From: Hysterium pulicare CBS 123377
Lineage: Eukaryota > Ascomycota > Dothideomycetes > Hysteriales > Hysteriaceae
Assembly: GCA_000467715.1 (NCBI GenBank)
Contig: AJFK01000698.1
Coordinates: forward strand, 1 to 64,000
Direction: 5' to 3'
DNA length: 64,000 nt
The notes below the pieces were generated by a model. That model worked only from the letters and a program-made list of their open reading frames with translations, ran no database searches and was not told where the DNA came from. Made by a program: the position numbers and the translations under genes. Positions 34,466 to 46,522 of the stretch are shown piece by piece (within the stretch, counting starts at the first letter, position 1; the number at the start of each line of letters is the position of its first letter).

Positions 34466-34663
34466 TTATCCACCCGTATTCTTCTTCTTTTCCATAGTAT
34501 GCACCCTCTCAATTGTCCCCAATACCCTCAAGTGTTCCCTTTTCAGCTCCTCAAAATCGTCCGAGAGCTGTTTGTGCCAGGGATACAGGACGAAGACCTG
34601 GAAACCCAGGGCGGATGTTGCGACGAGGAAGTTTGTGAGCGAGATGGAGCGTGTTATTATCAT
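34466..34663 (-). CDS. Tiny single-pass membrane protein
   Basis: This 65-residue frame starts with MIITRSISL and a hydrophobic helix (TNFLVATSALGFQVFVLYPW, residues 10-29). A charged amphipathic helix follows (KQLSDDFEELKREHLRVL). A short basic start, one membrane helix and a charged tail are typical of small fungal mitochondrial inner- or outer-membrane or assembly proteins. I have the impression of a conserved ascomycete family but cannot name it. The sequence is GC-rich and undisturbed compared with its surroundings, which supports a live gene. The last dozen codons could instead be spliced. Confidence 0.6.
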   Translation of the reverse strand: MIITRSISLTNFLVATSALGFQVFVLYPWHKQLSDDFEELKREHLRVLGTIERVHTMEKKKNTGG

Positions 34664-36973
34664 GGTCGGTTCGGTTCGGTTTGGTTGGGTGGTGTGGTAG
34701 CGCGGCCTTTGAGCGGGACGGTGTTTAACCTTTGGATGGATGGCTGCGGGAGAGAATATGAGAGAGGAGAGTGTGAGCTCCTTGCTCGTGGGTTGGAGGA
34801 AGGGTTTATGGAGTGAGTGAGTTCACGGGATGCGTAGGTTTGTCTCGAAATCAGAGGACAGATAGGTCCGAGCAATGTCCGAAATCCTCCGAGGATGGCG
34901 TCAACGAGGTAACATGATGCGCCAGCTTTCAAGCGCTAACGACTAAAGACATTTCTTGGTTCTAGATATCCTTCTCCTGTCCATATGGTGCATAGGCTTT
35001 GGTGTTGGAGATAAATGCTTAGACTCAATACCCACTGTTCACGACATTCCGAGCAGTCCAGGCCTTGGTCCTTAGGCTACATTGCGTTAGACTAGGTTCT
35101 CGGCTCACCTCGGCGCTCGCTGAAAAGTCGGCCCTGTGACTCGTGTGGGCAAGGCAGCGTCTGATAATCCCTCAGTCTAGAAAACATTCGAAGGCTGTGA
35201 ACGCACAATATGAGTTCGAATTGGATACTCATTTCAGGCGAGGGAACACATGATACAAGTCTCCGTTTCTCCGCATTCTCACAAGTATCTCAAGCGGAGC
35301 TGTATCTCTAACTAAGGCTTGTAAAGAAAACTCCGCCATTGCTTCCTCGACTCCCCTTCTCTGCAAGTATTTCTCTCCTTGCCCGCAATAATTTCATCAC
35401 AACTCAATACTATACCAGAGTCAATGGAAAACTGATGATAAGTTCTTGATCGAGTAGATTGATTCATTTCGATGGATATATTGGCATTGCTTTCATTACA
35501 TCACGTGACCTGGATGAGCCAAACACTCTATTCAAGATCCATGAGCATCTCCATCCTAGCGCGTACTTCCGGACTACAACAAAATCCGAAGGCTGCGATT
35601 TCAGTATCCAAATGACATGAAGCTGAGACGCGGAGATATTGTGACTCATCCGAGCGCCATTGCTTGGTCATAATAAGGTATTCTTCATCTTCATCAGCCA
35701 ACATCGAAGATCATGCCATCGAATATCTTCTTTTCTATTCCATTCGCTCAAAATCTTACCTTACATCGTCAATGCTCATCTGTTCGCTTCAAAATGCCTA
35801 AGAAAACGCTTCAACTAAGAAGCTTGGCTGTCTCTCAGGAGTCAATCGATACCGCCCAAAGCATTGAGAAGACCTTCATCATCGCTGCTTTTAATATGAT
35901 TCGGCTCTTTTTTCCCCTCCTTTGCATCTTCTGGCTTTAAATGAGAATTTCGGAAGGTTCCCGGAGTTGAGACAGGCTGCCGCCGTGGATCCTGGAGACT
36001 TTGCCGTCACAGCATCTTCTGAAGATCTCTGCTCGCTGCAATTTCACGCGTGCAAATTTTACTTAACTACGAAACGCGGTTCCTTAAGTTTGGACGACGA
36101 TCCAACATCTTAGCTGGTTAGTCACGTGCTCCCAACTTTCTTCCTCGTTCGCTTTCTATTTAAAATGACTTTGGATCATGTCATGGGAATGGAGAACCTT
36201 GGTTACAGTGGCATCATAATGAGACCTTTTAGTCGTCCACTCCATAACGATTTGAGATTGTTCCAGAGCATTACATCACTTATCCGAAGGCTTCATTGCT
36301 ATTGTATGTATGGAAATTCGCCATGTTCTAAAGCCTAAGTCGTCCTCGATTATTTATAATAGGGTCCAGCTGACAGCCTCGGTCTCATGACTGCTCTTCG
36401 TGCAGGCATATAGAAGCCTAGTTTAACGTGATAGACCTTGAGGATCTCCTGGAAAGGCCAAATGTCCTGCCATGGTATCCCAATGATGAGGGCCTCAGGC
36501 CTGCCCCGAGATTGCGGGACTGGACGGTTCCAATATTGTGGGACATAAGGCTATCTTGGCCTTGCAAACTTGTTGACATGTTCCCTTCACCAATTGTCAT
36601 GGGCTAACTGAATGTTCGATGTAGCATGTCATACGGTGAAATATACAGATCGGTAGACATTTGAGCATCTCTGGCGAGGACACGACAAATCGAACACTTG
36701 GTATCAATGGAACACGCATGGTAACCCGTGATGTATATTTTTTTTTTCCAAAGTGGAACAATGCGTATCTAAAAGGACCATCGTTACTTGTAATTCCCAT
36801 TCAATGCATCAACTCTAGTCTTTCCTACTCATAGTTCCCGATCTAGATCCATATATGCGCGCTCAGATTCATACCATTCCTCCCGACTTCCGTGGATTTA
36901 TCTCTCAGACGGCATAAAGCGTGAAGATGATCGAGAAAGACTAGGGCAGATACTTCTCGTTGCTCTAATCCTC
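34664..36973. other. Intergenic
   Basis: Frames of 60-90 codons are scattered on both strands with no motif. A CA/GA-poor AT-rich segment around 36720-36760 includes a run of T. No supported gene. Confidence 0.4.
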
Positions 36974-37855
36974 CTAGCCAGCAATCCGACGCATCTTCCT
37001 GTATAACCCTGCTACGTGGGCCTGCAGCTCCCTTAGCTCCCTTCCGAACTCGTTCTTATCCCTCCTAGGAACCTCGTCGACGTCTTGGTTGGGCATCATC
37101 TCTTGAATATGAAGCAAGGTCCCTTCGATGGTGGAGTTGATGTTGTCAATCGTCGCGCTTGCCGCATTCACCGTGTCCTTCGCACTCTTCATATCAGACG
37201 CAATGCTATCAAGGCGCTCCTTCACATCGCGTGTCTCGGGTTCGGAGGCGCTGAGATTGATCGCTTCTAAGAGTCGTGCGAACTGCTCTGGAGACAATGG
37301 TGCCAATTTTGGAGGTACATTCGTTGCGTAGACATTGCTTTCTGTTGGATTTCGTTGCTTGCCAGCATTGCCCACCTCCTTCCTGTCGAACATGCCTTGG
37401 TCCTCAGTCCCAGAAGCGGAGGCCAAGCGAAGAGTGACCCTGTTATTCGCCGCTACCTGCTTAATATTTGCTCTGGCTTTCGACAACGTTCGAGGGGTAA
37501 TCTCAGCCTTGCGAGTTTGCTGTTGCATGGCTTGAATAGTGCGAAGCGTACGCCTGGGCCTCGTTGTCGCCGACACTGCCAGATTTTTCGCTGATGATGG
37601 ATCTGGGTTTGCCGGTGTAGACGTCCGCTGCTCGGGAATTCCGTGGCGTACTGGGTGTTTGGCTGCAGATGCTGAGATCTGACTGGCCTGGATGGAGGCG
37701 GCCCTCTTCTGGCGTCTAGCCCTTAGAGCATCTGCAGCCATGATGGGGAAGCATTTTTCTGGTTCAAATTTTGGAAGAGGATGACCGCCAAGGTTCTGTT
37801 TGATCTTATTCGATGCACCAGCCGTCAAGTGGTCTGCCGTGGTATCGGTAGGCAT
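36974..37855 (-). CDS. Basic, coiled-coil hypothetical protein
   Basis: This is a single exon of 293 residues starting MPTDTTADHL. Residues 40-150 are rich in Arg, Lys, Ala and Gln (for example RARRQKRAASIQ, TTRPRRTLRTIQAM) and look disordered and positively charged. They could bind nucleic acid or serve as nuclear signals. Residues 190-290 are a run of amphipathic helices with heptad character (VKERLDSIASDMKSAKDTV), likely a coiled coil for oligomerisation. The C-terminus has another basic helix. There is no known domain. A TATATA-like sequence lies about 180 bp upstream. Its overall plan, with a disordered basic part and a helical tail, resembles many lineage-specific fungal proteins. Confidence 0.65.
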   Translation of the reverse strand: MPTDTTADHLTAGASNKIKQNLGGHPLPKFEPEKCFPIMAADALRARRQKRAASIQASQISASAAKHPVRHGIPEQRTSTPANPDPSSAKNLAVSATTRPRRTLRTIQAMQQQTRKAEITPRTLSKARANIKQVAANNRVTLRLASASGTEDQGMFDRKEVGNAGKQRNPTESNVYATNVPPKLAPLSPEQFARLLEAINLSASEPETRDVKERLDSIASDMKSAKDTVNAASATIDNINSTIEGTLLHIQEMMPNQDVDEVPRRDKNEFGRELRELQAHVAGLYRKMRRIAG

Positions 37856-38375
37856 CGTGGAAGTGAGAGATGGGGAATTGTAAGATCAAAGCGAAGCAGA
37901 TTCGCAAGATCAAAGCGATGGGGATTCCTTCTGTAAAAGCGAGATGTGTTGGAGATGGTTGATGACACAGAAAATTGATTTGTGTGTGGGATTGAGACGC
38001 AGTTAACCGTCGAAACGACAAACGCTGATGCCCCACATATATCGGGGTCGGCTGAATCCAATCTGCGACCCCAATGCATCATTAGACCACCCCGGTTGTC
38101 TAAGCAGGCTTAAAAGTTGAGTATTGGCCATCTCATCTCTCTTCTATTCACTTCTTCGCACGAGCCTCGTGCGGTCTCTAGCAACATTTCACAACCACCT
38201 AGTCTCGGTGTTTTCTGGGCATAGATGCATGCTTCGACATCGGCCATGCTGTTCAACATGACCTGGTTAAGTGAGAGCAATGATACCGTTGACGTTTAGA
38301 TATGATGACATTTCGGGATTGTTAAAAGGTGAACTTATACCAATCGTTGATGATGGGGTATCGCTGTTTAGATAT

Positions 38376-38535
38376 CTGACATACACCATTTTCTGTGCAA
38401 AGATGTTATAAGGTGTACGCGACACCTCTTAGAAAGATTGTTGTCAGGTGTAGGTTACACCTCTTAGCAACAGTGTTATGAGATGTACGCTACACCTCTC
38501 AGCAACAGTGTCATAAGATGTGCGCTTCATCTACA
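38376..38535. repeat. 35-bp minisatellite, array B
   Basis: About 4-5 units start at 38376, 38411, 38446, 38481 and 38516, an exact 35-bp period. The core is AGRTGTACGCTACACCTC followed by TYAGCAACAGTGT. AGGTGTA-TACACCT is an inverted repeat around a 3-bp centre. The core and period match array A at 13738-13895. Confidence 0.8.
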
Positions 38536-40830
38536 CAGACACTAAACTTGATTAACGCCAACGCAAAGGAAAAAATATCTTCTTTTTCTTGCAGCGTCTT
38601 TATTCCGCCCAACTACACTTCAAAAATTGACTATGAGTATAGAATAGATATTGTGATGTAGCCAAAGGCGTGGCACTTGAATGTTTCATGACTCAACCTT
38701 GGAAGCTTTCATCGCGGAGAACGAGGATATGGCGATTTTGGGAGGTGGTTGAGGAAAGATAGCTGTAGAAGGGTTCTGAAGGGAGCTAAGTCCTGGGAGG
38801 ATGAGGTAAAAGGGAGATAACAAGGGTGGTTATGGCGAAAAGTTGTGAAAAAATAGTTATTGTGTGTCGGTGGTTGAGGAAGCCGGATAAGGCAAACCTC
38901 TATTCGCTCTCTCTATTTGACGTATACCATCAATCACTTCGGAATCTTTGACGGCAAGCATCAAACCTACTTACTGGACCGGCATGCTCTTTCTTGAATA
39001 AGCTCAATCAATTCGTCGATCCTTCAATGTCTTTCCTAACAGATGAGTTCGAGATCTTGTGCGACTCCGATGGTCATCGATGCACGACTATATTGGTATC
39101 GAGGAGAAAAGAGATTAGACACGATTGCCGATTGTGTTAGACCAGTGCGGAGAAATGATGCCAGGAGCCTTGGTGAGCTGGTCCCCTTTCGGCAAGGTTA
39201 ACCGGGTTTATATGGCTGAGACCTACAGTGAACGATGAGAGATCACCTCGTCGCTCACAAACCAAGTTGCCACGTAAGGTTGATGGGTTTGTACTACTAC
39301 TCTACTCATCCCCATATAAATGTCGAAGCTTTTTGCATCAATTTGAACGGCCAAGGTTTCTTTCCGGCCTTTCTCGCTGGCACCGACAATCCATAGAAAG
39401 GCCCTCTTAGAGTTTTCTGATCTTCAATTCAGGTGCCATTTGAGCTACTCATTATTCCCTTAATTTCGATCGCGCATTTCCCAATGCCGCAGAATGACTG
39501 ACTTCCCATGCATGGAACCACGAGCTCACATGGATGGCCACTCAAAGGCATACAGCGTGAAACGATCGAATTACCCTACCATACTATCGCTAGATCATCT
39601 GCGCGCTCAACTTTTGGAAAGCTAACTCTTTCGCCTTATTCTGTTTCTTCGTTTGTGTATGGACCAGCTTCCCGAGACGTGTTCTGAGAGCGAATGAGAT
39701 CAGAATTGAGACTCCGGTGGCCCCAATACTCACCCCAAACATCCTCGGTCATGAATCAACCATCAAAGTCTGCCGGAGAAAGCGTTGTAGTTCAATTTGT
39801 CTCAGAAAGACCAATATTTGTATACAGCATTTATACCACTCAAGTAAATCCCGAACGTCTCTTCTTGACCGCCAAATTCCAAAGCCTACCTCACAATACT
39901 CAAGCTCCTTTTCGGGCTGAATATTTCTCCGGCGTATCGCTCCCTCATTTATGATGCCTAGCCCAACTCCCTCAAGCTTTTCTCTCAACACATCCTCCCA
40001 ACCGTGCTTGAATTGAGAGATTTCACTAATCTCCATCCAATATAGCCTTCAATTTCAAACCCACTATCTCGGAAACAAATCAAAGTATTTGAGTACTCCA
40101 ACATCTGCTTGAATAACTCGCAGACCATTGTCAAAATGGGGTCAGCTTACTCATAGGCCTCACGTAATCCACCGGGTTTCTCGACTAGTCACTGACGACC
40201 AGGTTCTAAACAAGGAATGTCTATTCTAGGCAAGAACCGGCTCTGTATGCAACCCTACAATGTTTGAAACACCACGGTTTTGGCTACATTATACGAAGTC
40301 ATGCATTTCTAGAGCCGACTCCCTAGTCATACTGCTCCGAGCAAGCCTGTTGTTGCTTCAACTAGACTTTGGGAACCCTATAGAGGTTCTTCTATTCTTT
40401 CAACCGTCCTCAAGAATATTTTGCACAATTCGAGCAGTAGTTTAATCACGGCTTCCCTCACGGGCTGAGTTTCTGGTCCGTTAACTTTGAGTTCTCAATT
40501 ACAAGCCTCTCTTTATTGCACTTACTGTCTCCCGAGCCAACACCATTACCAGATTGAATATCATTGGCAGCTAGAGTTGGCGATCCAGCTGTTGCCACAT
40601 GCAAGTATATTCTCGAAATTTACATGTAAAAAGTTGAGCTAACTAGAGCCTTCTGAACAAAGATGCAAAATGTAACACAATTAGATGGTGGGAAGACGGG
40701 CGATCATCTTTGTTGTACATTGTTATAGCTTCCGTTTTGCAAGTATAGATAGAAGGAAAGGAGTAAAATACTGCTAGCTAGCTCTAGTACAAAATATACA
40801 TCCTCTAAACTACTACTTTTATTTAACTAC
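38536..40830. other. Gene-poor stretch
   Basis: I found no supported gene. Short frames at 39694-40036 are open on both strands without motifs. The sequence becomes AT-rich toward the 16-bp array. Confidence 0.45.
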
Positions 40831-41022
40831 TAGAATTATTAATTCTTAGAATAGTTAATTCTTAGAATAGTTAATTCTTAGAATTATTAATTTTTAGAAT
40901 TATTAATTCCTAGAATAGTTAATTCCTAAAATTATTAATTCCTAGAGTTATTAATTCCTAGAATTATTAATTCCTAGAGTTATTAATTCCTAGAGTTATT
41001 AATTCCTAGAATATTTAACTAT
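40831..41022. repeat. 16-bp palindromic minisatellite
   Basis: Twelve consecutive 16-bp units follow the consensus TAGAATTATTAATTCC with few substitutions and no indels. GAATTATTAATTC inside the unit is a palindrome around its centre base, so single strands could fold into repeated small hairpins. It is very AT-rich. Confidence 0.9.
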
Positions 41023-42079
41023 TCTAATATAAACGCTTATCGTGATAGATTATACAGTCGTTGTGTTTAGATAGTTAGTGTTGAGGCTAATTTTATAAGA
41101 GAGAGTAGTATTGCAATCATTATATTGTGCAGTGGAACACTAGGAATAGTCCTGGCGTTGCTCGGTTTGTCAACCGCACGATACGGTCGCTCGGCTCCAT
41201 GCCGACATCTTTAGCATGGCGTAGCGGGCCTCTACTTGTCTCCTGATGACGAGCATACTATGTCGAATGTTGAATCTTGAGTGACAGGAATCGTATTTAC
41301 ACAATCTCACAATAGGATAAGACATTAAGTGGCTTATGGTGTCCACGGATGTTAGGTCTTTATTCAAATGCTACATGCTTCACTTTTCCTAATCCTGCAT
41401 ATCCGAAGACCAACAGACATGAATGTATTCTCTGACCAAGCCGAGCCGTTCCGGATTTCCGATTTCCGATTCCTTCCAATCATAGTCTCCTCTCAGGATT
41501 ACACGAAGGAGAATAAGGAAATCGCCGCTTTTAAGCTCACACTAGTTGATCGAGTTCTCACCAATACTTCTAAAAGAGCTCAATGTCGTACTGCTGAGAA
41601 GACACATAGTCGAAAAGCCTTTTGGATTTCCTCACTCACGTTATTACCCAAATGCGGAGCCATTGCGGAAGATGGGTCGACTTGAGTGTGGAGTGTTGAG
41701 GGTGGTCGAAAAGAAGGGGTTCCGTATCAGTAGAAGAACAATTTGATGATTTCGCGGAGGAAGCACTTCACGCGCAGCATCGCTTGCCGTGAAAGAGTAG
41801 TCGAGGCCGCATACCGTCGCATAGGAATACGCTCCTGAAATGGATCACTTTTGGAAGGTTTGAGATGACGGATTTTGGATGACGAGGGTAGCTGAACAAC
41901 TCTAGTTAATGTGGGCTTCTCATTTTCTTGTTTCACTGTCATGGAATCCGATGTGGTGAAATGAAGGGGATGTATGGAGTGAGAAAGGCTCTGCAACGTG
42001 GTGGCATGCATATTTTGAGGATACCCTACCAGCATATCCACTCACTCCTTCGCTCCTCTGGGATTGTTTTGTTCTTCTC
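41023..42079. other. Intergenic between the 16-bp array and the SmG-like gene
   Basis: A plus frame at 41368-41685 and a minus frame at 41727-42041 are open for about 105 codons each with no motif. I see no supported gene. The right end should hold the 3' untranslated region of the SmG-like gene. Confidence 0.4.
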
Positions 42080-42640
42080 CTACAATCGTTCGAGCGCCTA
42101 AGAACCCGGAATTAGCAATTCATACTATCAAACTCTAGAGACGTGTCACAAGTACCAAAGAGGAATCGAATATAGGATGGAAGTGAATTCAAGCGGGGTT
42201 CTAATGAATATATGATCGAAGCAAAAGTGGTGTAAAGGAGATATAGGGCGAAGAAGATCTTGCATTATGGGCAAATGTATAGAGAGCTGCAACGTACTTG
42301 CACCGCTATTATTGCGTTCCCACGGATACATACAGTCCCCAGTAGCAGCTTCTCGCCTCCATCTCTCTCTTCGACGGCACTCTCAAGCACCATGTTGATG
42401 TAAACCTGGAAATCTAGTCAGTGTATGAAAAGTTGGGATTTTGCTAACTGGTGACATGATTTTGTAATCATTGGCAGTTTGGATCTTACATCATAGCCGC
42501 GTAAGCGACCTTGTATCTCATGGCCTGCCAACTGTACCGATAGCATTTTCCCAAGGTACTGTGCCACAGCACTTAGTCTTTGACATAGAACTCAATGCTC
42601 AAAGATAACTTACGAGGTGGAGCTGGGGTGTTTGGGACAT
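42080..42640 (-). CDS. Divergent SmG-like snRNP core protein (4 exons)
   Basis: The exons are 42640-42614, 42558-42490, 42405-42298 and 42097-42080, giving 73 residues. All three introns (55, 84 and 200 bp) have GT-AG ends and keep frame. The spliced protein starts MSQTPQ and has an Sm1 motif (LSVQLAGHEIQGRLRGYDVY, then INMVL) and an Sm2 motif (VCIRGNAIIAVQ). It ends ALERL, the typical C-terminus of SmG (usually EALERI). Sm proteins form the seven-member ring on U snRNAs in the spliceosome. The Asp-x-x-x-Asn and Arg-Gly-Asn RNA-contact positions are kept. It is a few residues shorter than SmG at exon 1, where the family usually has PELKKYMDKR. Because an essential SmG should sit in conserved sequence, this is probably a second, diverged copy, either live or only recently dead. 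Confidence 0.72.
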
Positions 42641-45600
42641 AATGAGAATGCAATGGGTTGATACCGGTTGAGAGGGTCTTGATTGTCAAGAACTGCCCAG
42701 ACGAGAGTGAAAGAATGATGGGCGTGCAGCGAGCTGGCTTCTGGGGGTTGTATGTGGAAAAGCAGCGATACCGGTAGTGAGTAGATTGGTGATGTGGCGA
42801 AGATGACGTCCATGACGCTAACGAGATAGTTGACTAGGCAGGCACGGTCGTTCCTACCTTACCTAGGTACCCATGATGTCAGGTCACGATCTTACCAGTG
42901 ATAAAGAGTCCAATCTACCTACCATTGTCTTGTACAAGCGCGCCATCATTAGCAGCTCGACCAAAGCAACTCTGAGTCGCGATGGTACTGAGATGAAGAT
43001 GACGGGCATACCGGCTCACGCCTCAGTGAGGCTTGTGAATGATTTGCTGTGGATCATACAGGCAGCACGAACGACCGAGTCTCCATCGACAGACTTGACC
43101 TATACGACGCGAACGCTTTCCCAGTCCCCTCAAGTCCGCGCAAGAGCTTCCCTCCGACGCCCTCACCTAAAGCAACCTACAGCCAAGGTTATCGAGCTGG
43201 CTCCGACGGGCTGGGTCTTGGCAGCTACTCAAGTCGGTTCGTTCCATATCCAGAGCGTCGTATCTGCCAAATCAGTATGAAGGGTACCGAGCGAGCGATC
43301 AAGGTCGCATTGAAGAGTCTCCACACTCCGAAGTGACGTAGAGCGAGATGATTCAGCATTGGATATTTTCCGGATGACGACACTTTTGGTAGAAGACTGG
43401 AGTACAATGGGCAGGTGGACAGGCGCGGAAATATCTCAGAGGAAGATCTGAGCATGAACCGGGGAGCGGAGCTGGAGAACAAGCTCAGACGGCTACAGGT
43501 GGACCACCAAGACATCGTGCAAGCACACGCTGACACGCTCGCAGAGATAGACCGGAAGAATACGATCCAAAAGCTCGCCGTTGTAAGGCAATTAACCAAT
43601 ATAGCGGAAGCCCTGGTAATCGTGCCGGGCCTCACCACGCATTTCTTCATGATGGCCGCGCAGAGCAGTCCATGCTATGCTGGTTCCCTGTAACAGGCGA
43701 CGAAGTATACATGTCAGGAAATGACTGTATTAATGGTTCTCCCCCTCTATTTTCCTCCTCTCCCGACTGTGCTCATTCCGGCTCTAAGGAGCCTGATGGA
43801 AAGTGTGCTTGCCAGGGAAGCGAGACGCGTTGCCGATGAGAGAAAGCTTCAGCGACCCTACTCTCATGCTCACCCTGCCGACCTCAATGACGCTTGTGAG
43901 AGAGACGACGAAGGTGTGGGGAAGTCAATGAGAAGATGAGGATGAAAGATTGTCAACGTGAGCTGAAAATTGTGGTCAAAGTTGATTAGTTGATGGGACA
44001 CGCCACTTTAAAGAAGCAGCGCAAGTTAAGGAAGAAAGTGTGACAGATCAAGGACTTCAAGCGTTGGATAATATATACTCGCATTGAAGCACATGAGAAT
44101 TCAGAATTGGATCTTCTCTGCGGCGATATGATCATGTAGTCGCATTCCAAGGCTCTTCCTCCGCAACCCCAGTCAAATGAAACCGCCTACAACAGTCGAT
44201 TGGATGTTGCCATGTTCCATATTTCCATATATGCAGCAATTGGGTTGAACAGCTCTCTTTCACCGCTTCTTCTCGACCCAGAGGAGCCACTTTCCATCAA
44301 GGTCTTAGCAATCGTAGGCGTAAGTCCACAGGCTCCTTGCTTGAACGACAAATTGTAATGATATTATCATACAAGGGCCGCATCCTGCTGCAACAGTATA
44401 TTACTAGACCATCGTATACCATTGAAGTAGTCATCTCCACATGTCCTGTCCTATCTACTCGAAAGGACGGCTCGGGTCTGGTGCCTTCGTGGATGTGAAG
44501 TACTGTGCTCGTAGCTCGAGGAAGGGGCGGAGCTGGCTCTGGAATCGATGAGAACGAGGGAGATTCGAGGGCAGTTTGAAAAGCCTTGAAGAAGACTCGG
44601 TGAATATTACTTTTGATTTGCACTTCGAAAATGCGTGCTGATGATCTTCCGCGGCTTCCAGGCTAAGCGCCATTCTGCGTTTTTAAACCATCAAATGTTT
44701 TCTTTCCTCTCTTTCCTTTCCTTTAGGGCACATACCTTTGCTTAACTGCAAATGCGCGCGTTCTGAAGCGCGTCGGCAAACCGATATATGCGAATTGGAG
44801 TGAGCCTGAATGAGCAGCTCAACAATATCGAGCAGTAACTACTCATGGCCTAAAGCCTCTGTAGATCGGACTTCGATGGTGATTGGCTTCGAGCTTGCGG
44901 AATGCACCACTAAAAAGCTTTCCAACGTAACGTAACTGGGGTTTCTAAGCTTCGGAATAGTGAAAATGGCAGCATGAAACCTCCAGCAGAGCTCGCATCC
45001 AGTGGACATGGAGTTTATCATTCGCTTCCCAGGTTGTTCCGTGTTCCAAGTGTGCCCGTAAGAGGGGGTTTAGTTGAGGATGTCTGGAGGGTTGGTGTTG
45101 AGATGGGAGAAAAGCCGATTTTCCAAGGCGGCTATAATGCGATTTGCAACGAACAGGTAGGTAGCTAATCTTCCTATGGAACATTCAGGGCTGTCTCCCG
45201 CCTCTCGACGCTGCCCAACGACCATAGGCCGGAAACTACTAACCGAGAAGAGATAAGCTAGTTCTGAAGCGCTGACATCAACATATTGCCCACAACAACA
45301 TGAAAAGCAGTTTTAATTGCGGACGATATGTCAGTTTAAGAACCAACTTTGACATCAATATTCCGGCGTGAAATTCCTGATTATGCGAGATCGATTGGAA
45401 CTGCGATACTGCTTTCAACCAACCCTGCTTTTCTCTTCTCTTACCTTCCATCGCCCGGGCTATCTCCAAATGCTCTTTGGTGCGTGCGCTGAGCATTTTC
45501 GCAATACGGGTGTGAACAAGTGTGTGAAGCGCAAAACCGAGACCATCGCGGTTTGAAGGACTAATGAAGCGGATTAGGGGCGCTGAATTCGACCTCAACT

Positions 45601-46522
45601 AAATCCCCTCTTACAACGGCATCGTACTGCCCGTATCGACGCATGTACTCGAGTCAGCTCCGGCCTCGTTCCTCGTTCCCGCGCTCGGCAGTCCCATTCT
45701 GGCTTTGATGAGCAATCGGCCGGATAGGAAAGAGGTGGCATAAGGATATAGAGCAGGGCTGGAGGACGATCGTTCTTAGGATATGGCACGTTGGGGGTAT
45801 ACAACTGGTAAAGGAGCAAAGAGGGGTACTGCTGGAGTTGGTGGGAACGAGGAAGGGATTGTGGAGGCGTCACTTATGAACGAATATGAGAGGAGAATGA
45901 CTGCCGGGGTTAAGGCCTATGATGTGTGGATCGATAGTGCGGAGGAGCGAATGTTGGACTCGTGCGAGGCCTCAACTGAAGATAATGGATGCGGATGCGA
46001 AGCTTTAGAAGATGGGAGAAATGAAGATTAATTGGATCTTCATGTCGGTCAAGCTTTGGGATCACGAAGCAATGAATTGACATTCATATTGCAAAACTGC
46101 CCATGCCTAGAAACTACATCACTGGCAAGAAGTCTCGCCTGTGCCTCTTATGTAGTGGCACGGTGCCTCAGCTTGGTGATCTAAGGACCGTTGTCTACTG
46201 CACATACCGTATCTTGCACGATGTACCTATGGATGGAGTGCCAGAGAGAAACTTTTTGGTGTTCATTTGCAAGCTAAAGTGATGGCAGAATGTCTTCCCT
46301 ATAGCAGCTGAATGCCACTCGCCCATCAGCCGACCGACTACGTTTTGTTAGATAGAACTTTTGGCTATCGCCGACAACTCCGCCGCGCAAATAATCGTAC
46401 AGAGTCTTCGCCTGAAACTCTGGAAAGTGGCTTCTTCTTTCTCCCTCTCATTCCTCCCATTTCATATCCCACCATCTCATCTCCCACCATCTCATCTCCC
46501 ACCATCTCATCCCCCCTTTCTG
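42641..46522. other. Gene-poor stretch with weak coding pieces
   Basis: Plus-strand frames at 43049-43336 and 43415-43693 read like parts of one decayed protein. The first has SIDRLDLYDANAFPVPSSPR and the second a coiled coil, LENKLRRLQVDHQDIVQAHA. They do not join in frame. A minus-strand frame at 45278-45598 looks like a helical basic exon (RIAKMLSARTKEHLEIARAM) directly after a TTTAG acceptor, with no start found. A minus frame at 44297-44623 is open but has no motif. None is called as a gene. Confidence 0.4.
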
